Below are positions 5,030 to 6,683 of a DNA stretch of 6,683 nucleotides, piece by piece. Position 1 is the stretch's first letter. Every line of letters begins with the position of its first letter. This DNA is from Xanthobacteraceae bacterium. Lineage in GTDB: Bacteria; Pseudomonadota; Alphaproteobacteria; Rhizobiales; Xanthobacteraceae. The notes beneath the pieces are model-generated. The model was given only the letters and a program-made list of their open reading frames with translations, was not told the DNA's origin and searched no databases. Both the position numbers and the translations under genes were made by a program. The stretch spans positions 1 through 6,683 of the forward strand of contig JASHWN010000516.1 of NCBI GenBank assembly GCA_030044035.1, in the 5' to 3' direction.

Positions 5030-6448
5030 CTAAAGCACCTTGCCGGGATTGAGGATGCCGTTGGGATCGAGCGTGCGCTTGAGCGTGCGCATCAGGTCGA
5101 GCGCCACCGCATCCTTCACCGACGGCAACAGATCGCGCTTGACCACGCCGACGCCGTGCTCGGCCGAAATCGAGCCGCCGTATTTCTTCACCACCGCGAA
5201 CACCACCGCGTTCACCTCATCCCAGCGCTTGAGATAGGCGGCTTTGTCGGCGCCTTCCGGCTGCGTCACGTTGTAATGAATGTTGCCGTCGCCAAGATGG
5301 CCGAACGGCAGCGGCCGCGCGCCGGGAATGAGCGCCGTGACGGCGGCGTTCGCCTCGGCGATGAAGGCCGGCACCGCGGCGACCGGCACCGACACGTCGT
5401 GCTTGATCGAGCCGCCGGCATAGCGCTGCACCTCGCCGAACATTTCGCGGATGCGCCAGAACGCCTTGGCCTGCTCGAGGCTCTCGGCAATCGTGGCGTC
5501 GAGCACCAGATTTTGCTCGACGCCTTGCGCCAGCACGTCCTCCAAGACGCCGCGCAAACCCTCGCGCTGCTGCGACGACAATTCGATCAGCACGTACCAG
5601 GGATGCGGCGCCGCCAGCGGATCGCGGCAGCCGGCGCCGTGGCTGAGCACGAGCTCGACGCCGCGGCGGGTCATGATCTCGAAGCTGGTGACGCCGCCGG
5701 CGGTTTGCTCGGTGGCGAGCCCAAGAAGCTCGAGCGCCGCTTCAACCGACGGCACGCCGACGAACGCGGTCTCGACCGAGCGCGGCCGCGGCACCAGGCG
5801 CAGCACCGCGGCGGTGATCACGCCCAACGTGCCTTCGGCACCGATGAACAGGTTTTTCAGATCGTAGCCGGTGTTGTCCTTTTTCAGCTTGTTGAGATTG
5901 TTGAGGACGCGGCCGTCGGCCAGCACCACCTCGATGCCGAGCACGTGCGAGCGGGCGATGCCGTGCGCCAGCGCCGCGGTGCCGCCGGCATTGGTCGACA
6001 GATTGCCGCCGATCGTGCAGGTGCCTTCCGAGGGCAGCAATTGCGGATAGAGCCGGTCGACCGCGGCGGCGGCTTCGCGCGCGCGCTGCAGGGTGACGCC
6101 GACCTCGCAGGTCAGCGTGTTCGAGGTCGCATCGACCTCGCGGATGCGGTCGAGCCGGTTGAGCGACAACAGGATCTCGCTGTGCAGCGGGATCTGTCCG
6201 CCGACGAGACCGGTATTGCCGCCTTGCGGCACGATCGGCGTCGCCGTCTCGTTGGCCAATGCGAGAATCTTCGACACTTCTTCCACTGAGTCGGGCCGCA
6301 GCACCATCGGCGTGTGGCCCTCAAACATATTGCGCATCTCGACCAGATACGGCGCCTGCGCGGCCGGATCGGTGATGGCGTATTTGTCGCCGACGATCGC
6401 GGCAAAACGGGCCAGCAGGGCAGGGTCGATTTTCGGCCGATCAAGCAT
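5030..6448 (-). CDS. FAD-linked oxidoreductase, D-2-hydroxyglutarate/D-lactate dehydrogenase type
   Basis: Flavoprotein of the VAO/PCMH family that oxidises a D-2-hydroxyacid to the 2-oxoacid. It is 472 aa, full length for GlcD/D2HGDH-like enzymes. The FAD-binding domain (about 45-222) shows PQGGNTGLVGG (74-84), GGNLSTNAGG (147-156) and NTGYDLKNLFIGAEGTLG (192-209). The C-terminal substrate domain shows WRIRE (331-335), KHDVSVP (349-355), the metal-binding FGHLGDGNIHYN (382-393, His384 and His391), SAEHGVG (428-434) and DPNGILNPGK (461-470). These motifs fit D-2-hydroxyglutarate dehydrogenase best; D-lactate or glycolate oxidation cannot be excluded. There is no signal peptide or Fe-S domain, so it is probably cytoplasmic and passes electrons to a carrier such as ETF. 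The ATG at 6448 starts a normal family N-terminus; the Shine-Dalgarno is weak. No second glc-type subunit is adjacent, which argues against glycolate oxidase. Confidence 0.94.
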   Translation of the reverse strand: MLDRPKIDPALLARFAAIVGDKYAITDPAAQAPYLVEMRNMFEGHTPMVLRPDSVEEVSKILALANETATPIVPQGGNTGLVGGQIPLHSEILLSLNRLDRIREVDATSNTLTCEVGVTLQRAREAAAAVDRLYPQLLPSEGTCTIGGNLSTNAGGTAALAHGIARSHVLGIEVVLADGRVLNNLNKLKKDNTGYDLKNLFIGAEGTLGVITAAVLRLVPRPRSVETAFVGVPSVEAALELLGLATEQTAGGVTSFEIMTRRGVELVLSHGAGCRDPLAAPHPWYVLIELSSQQREGLRGVLEDVLAQGVEQNLVLDATIAESLEQAKAFWRIREMFGEVQRYAGGSIKHDVSVPVAAVPAFIAEANAAVTALIPGARPLPFGHLGDGNIHYNVTQPEGADKAAYLKRWDEVNAVVFAVVKKYGGSISAEHGVGVVKRDLLPSVKDAVALDLMRTLKRTLDPNGILNPGKVL

Positions 6449-6480
6449 CGCTGCGCATCCACGGCATGAGGTTCAATTCG

Positions 6481-6510
6481 ATAAATGACAGCGCGCGCAT
6501 GGCCGCGCAA
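6481..6510 (-). promoter_or_regulatory. Possible promoter for the FAD dehydrogenase gene
   Basis: On the minus strand TTGCGC (6510 to 6505) and ATTTAT (6486 to 6481) are separated by 18 bp and lie 33 bp upstream of the ATG at 6448. The -10 match is only about half of consensus. TTGCGC also occurs in tandem (6516 to 6511), so the true -35 is ambiguous. Confidence 0.2.
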
Positions 6511-6580
6511 GCGCAAGTGGGAGGGTTCGCGACAAGGCAGGCGCGATCGCGGCCTTGATCGCTGGGCGCCGCTTTTTGGC

Positions 6581-6683
6581 CTATTCGGCGCGCGCCGAAA
6601 CTGAAATGGAATGCGCCGTCTGTTCGGCCGGCGCGCTGAGCTCGGTGCGGCCCGCGGCGCCGCGGGCCATGGCCGGCGCTGCC
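6581..6683 (-). CDS. C-terminal fragment of an unidentified protein
   Basis: The last 33 codons before a TAG at 6581-6583, with the rest beyond the right edge. The visible tail includes the stretches MARGAAGRTELSAP and EQTAHSISVSARAE. About 80 percent of its third codon positions are G or C, as in the neighbouring genes, which supports a real reading frame, but the fragment is too short to name. It lies 132 bp upstream of the FAD dehydrogenase on the same strand, so the two could be in one unit or separate. It contains a perfect 20-bp palindrome (6649-6668). Short plus-strand frames starting near 6604-6611 also run off the edge and are not excluded. Confidence 0.4.
   Translation of the reverse strand, partial: AAPAMARGAAGRTELSAPAEQTAHSISVSARAE

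Noticed and set aside
5156..6289. Long plus-strand open frame (about 377 codons) antisense to the FAD dehydrogenase
   Set aside because: It is rich in Arg, His, Ala and Gly with no family motif, and lies entirely opposite a gene with unmistakable conserved motifs. It is a GC-bias shadow.

Overview
This is a GC-rich (mid-60s percent by eye) chromosomal window from an alphaproteobacterium, most likely a Hyphomicrobiales member near Bradyrhizobium, Rhodopseudomonas or Xanthobacteraceae. The evidence is the G/C-dominated third codon positions, a TIGR02301/DUF2385 protein (an alphaproteobacterial family), a DUF1127 protein and a Bradyrhizobium-type intergenic palindrome. It reads as ordinary core genome. 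I see no phage, transposase, toxin-antitoxin, CRISPR, tRNA or rRNA.

Left block (1-1273, minus strand): ygfZ, a folate-binding protein for Fe-S cluster maintenance, overlaps by ATGA the start of tag, a 3-methyladenine DNA glycosylase I cut off by the window edge. A 262-bp divergent gap follows. Then comes a plus-strand response regulator (1536-2291) with a degenerate first receiver and a canonical second receiver. Between it and the next gene lies a 102-bp palindromic repeat made of two self-complementary hairpins.

Middle block: a small unrecognised minus-strand gene (2451-2738), then a minus-strand pair, NUDIX hydrolase followed by a secreted TIGR02301 protein. Divergent from the pair is an SRAP (YedK/HMCES-type) abasic-site protein at 3931-4698. 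Its last five residues, QLSLL, look like a bacterial beta-clamp-binding peptide, which is the most interesting point in the window. SRAP ends in a 4-bp tail-to-tail overlap with a small DUF1127 gene (4695-4928).

Right block: a complete FAD-linked 2-hydroxyacid dehydrogenase of the D-2-hydroxyglutarate dehydrogenase type (5030-6448, minus), preceded by the last 33 codons of an unidentified minus-strand gene at the right edge.

Functionally, three separate genes concern DNA or nucleotide damage: Tag, which excises alkylated bases and leaves abasic sites; SRAP, which caps abasic sites in single-stranded DNA; and a NUDIX enzyme of unknown substrate. They are not one operon. I found no convincing new multi-gene system; the candidates for a second look are the SRAP C-terminus, the pseudo-receiver and the repeat.
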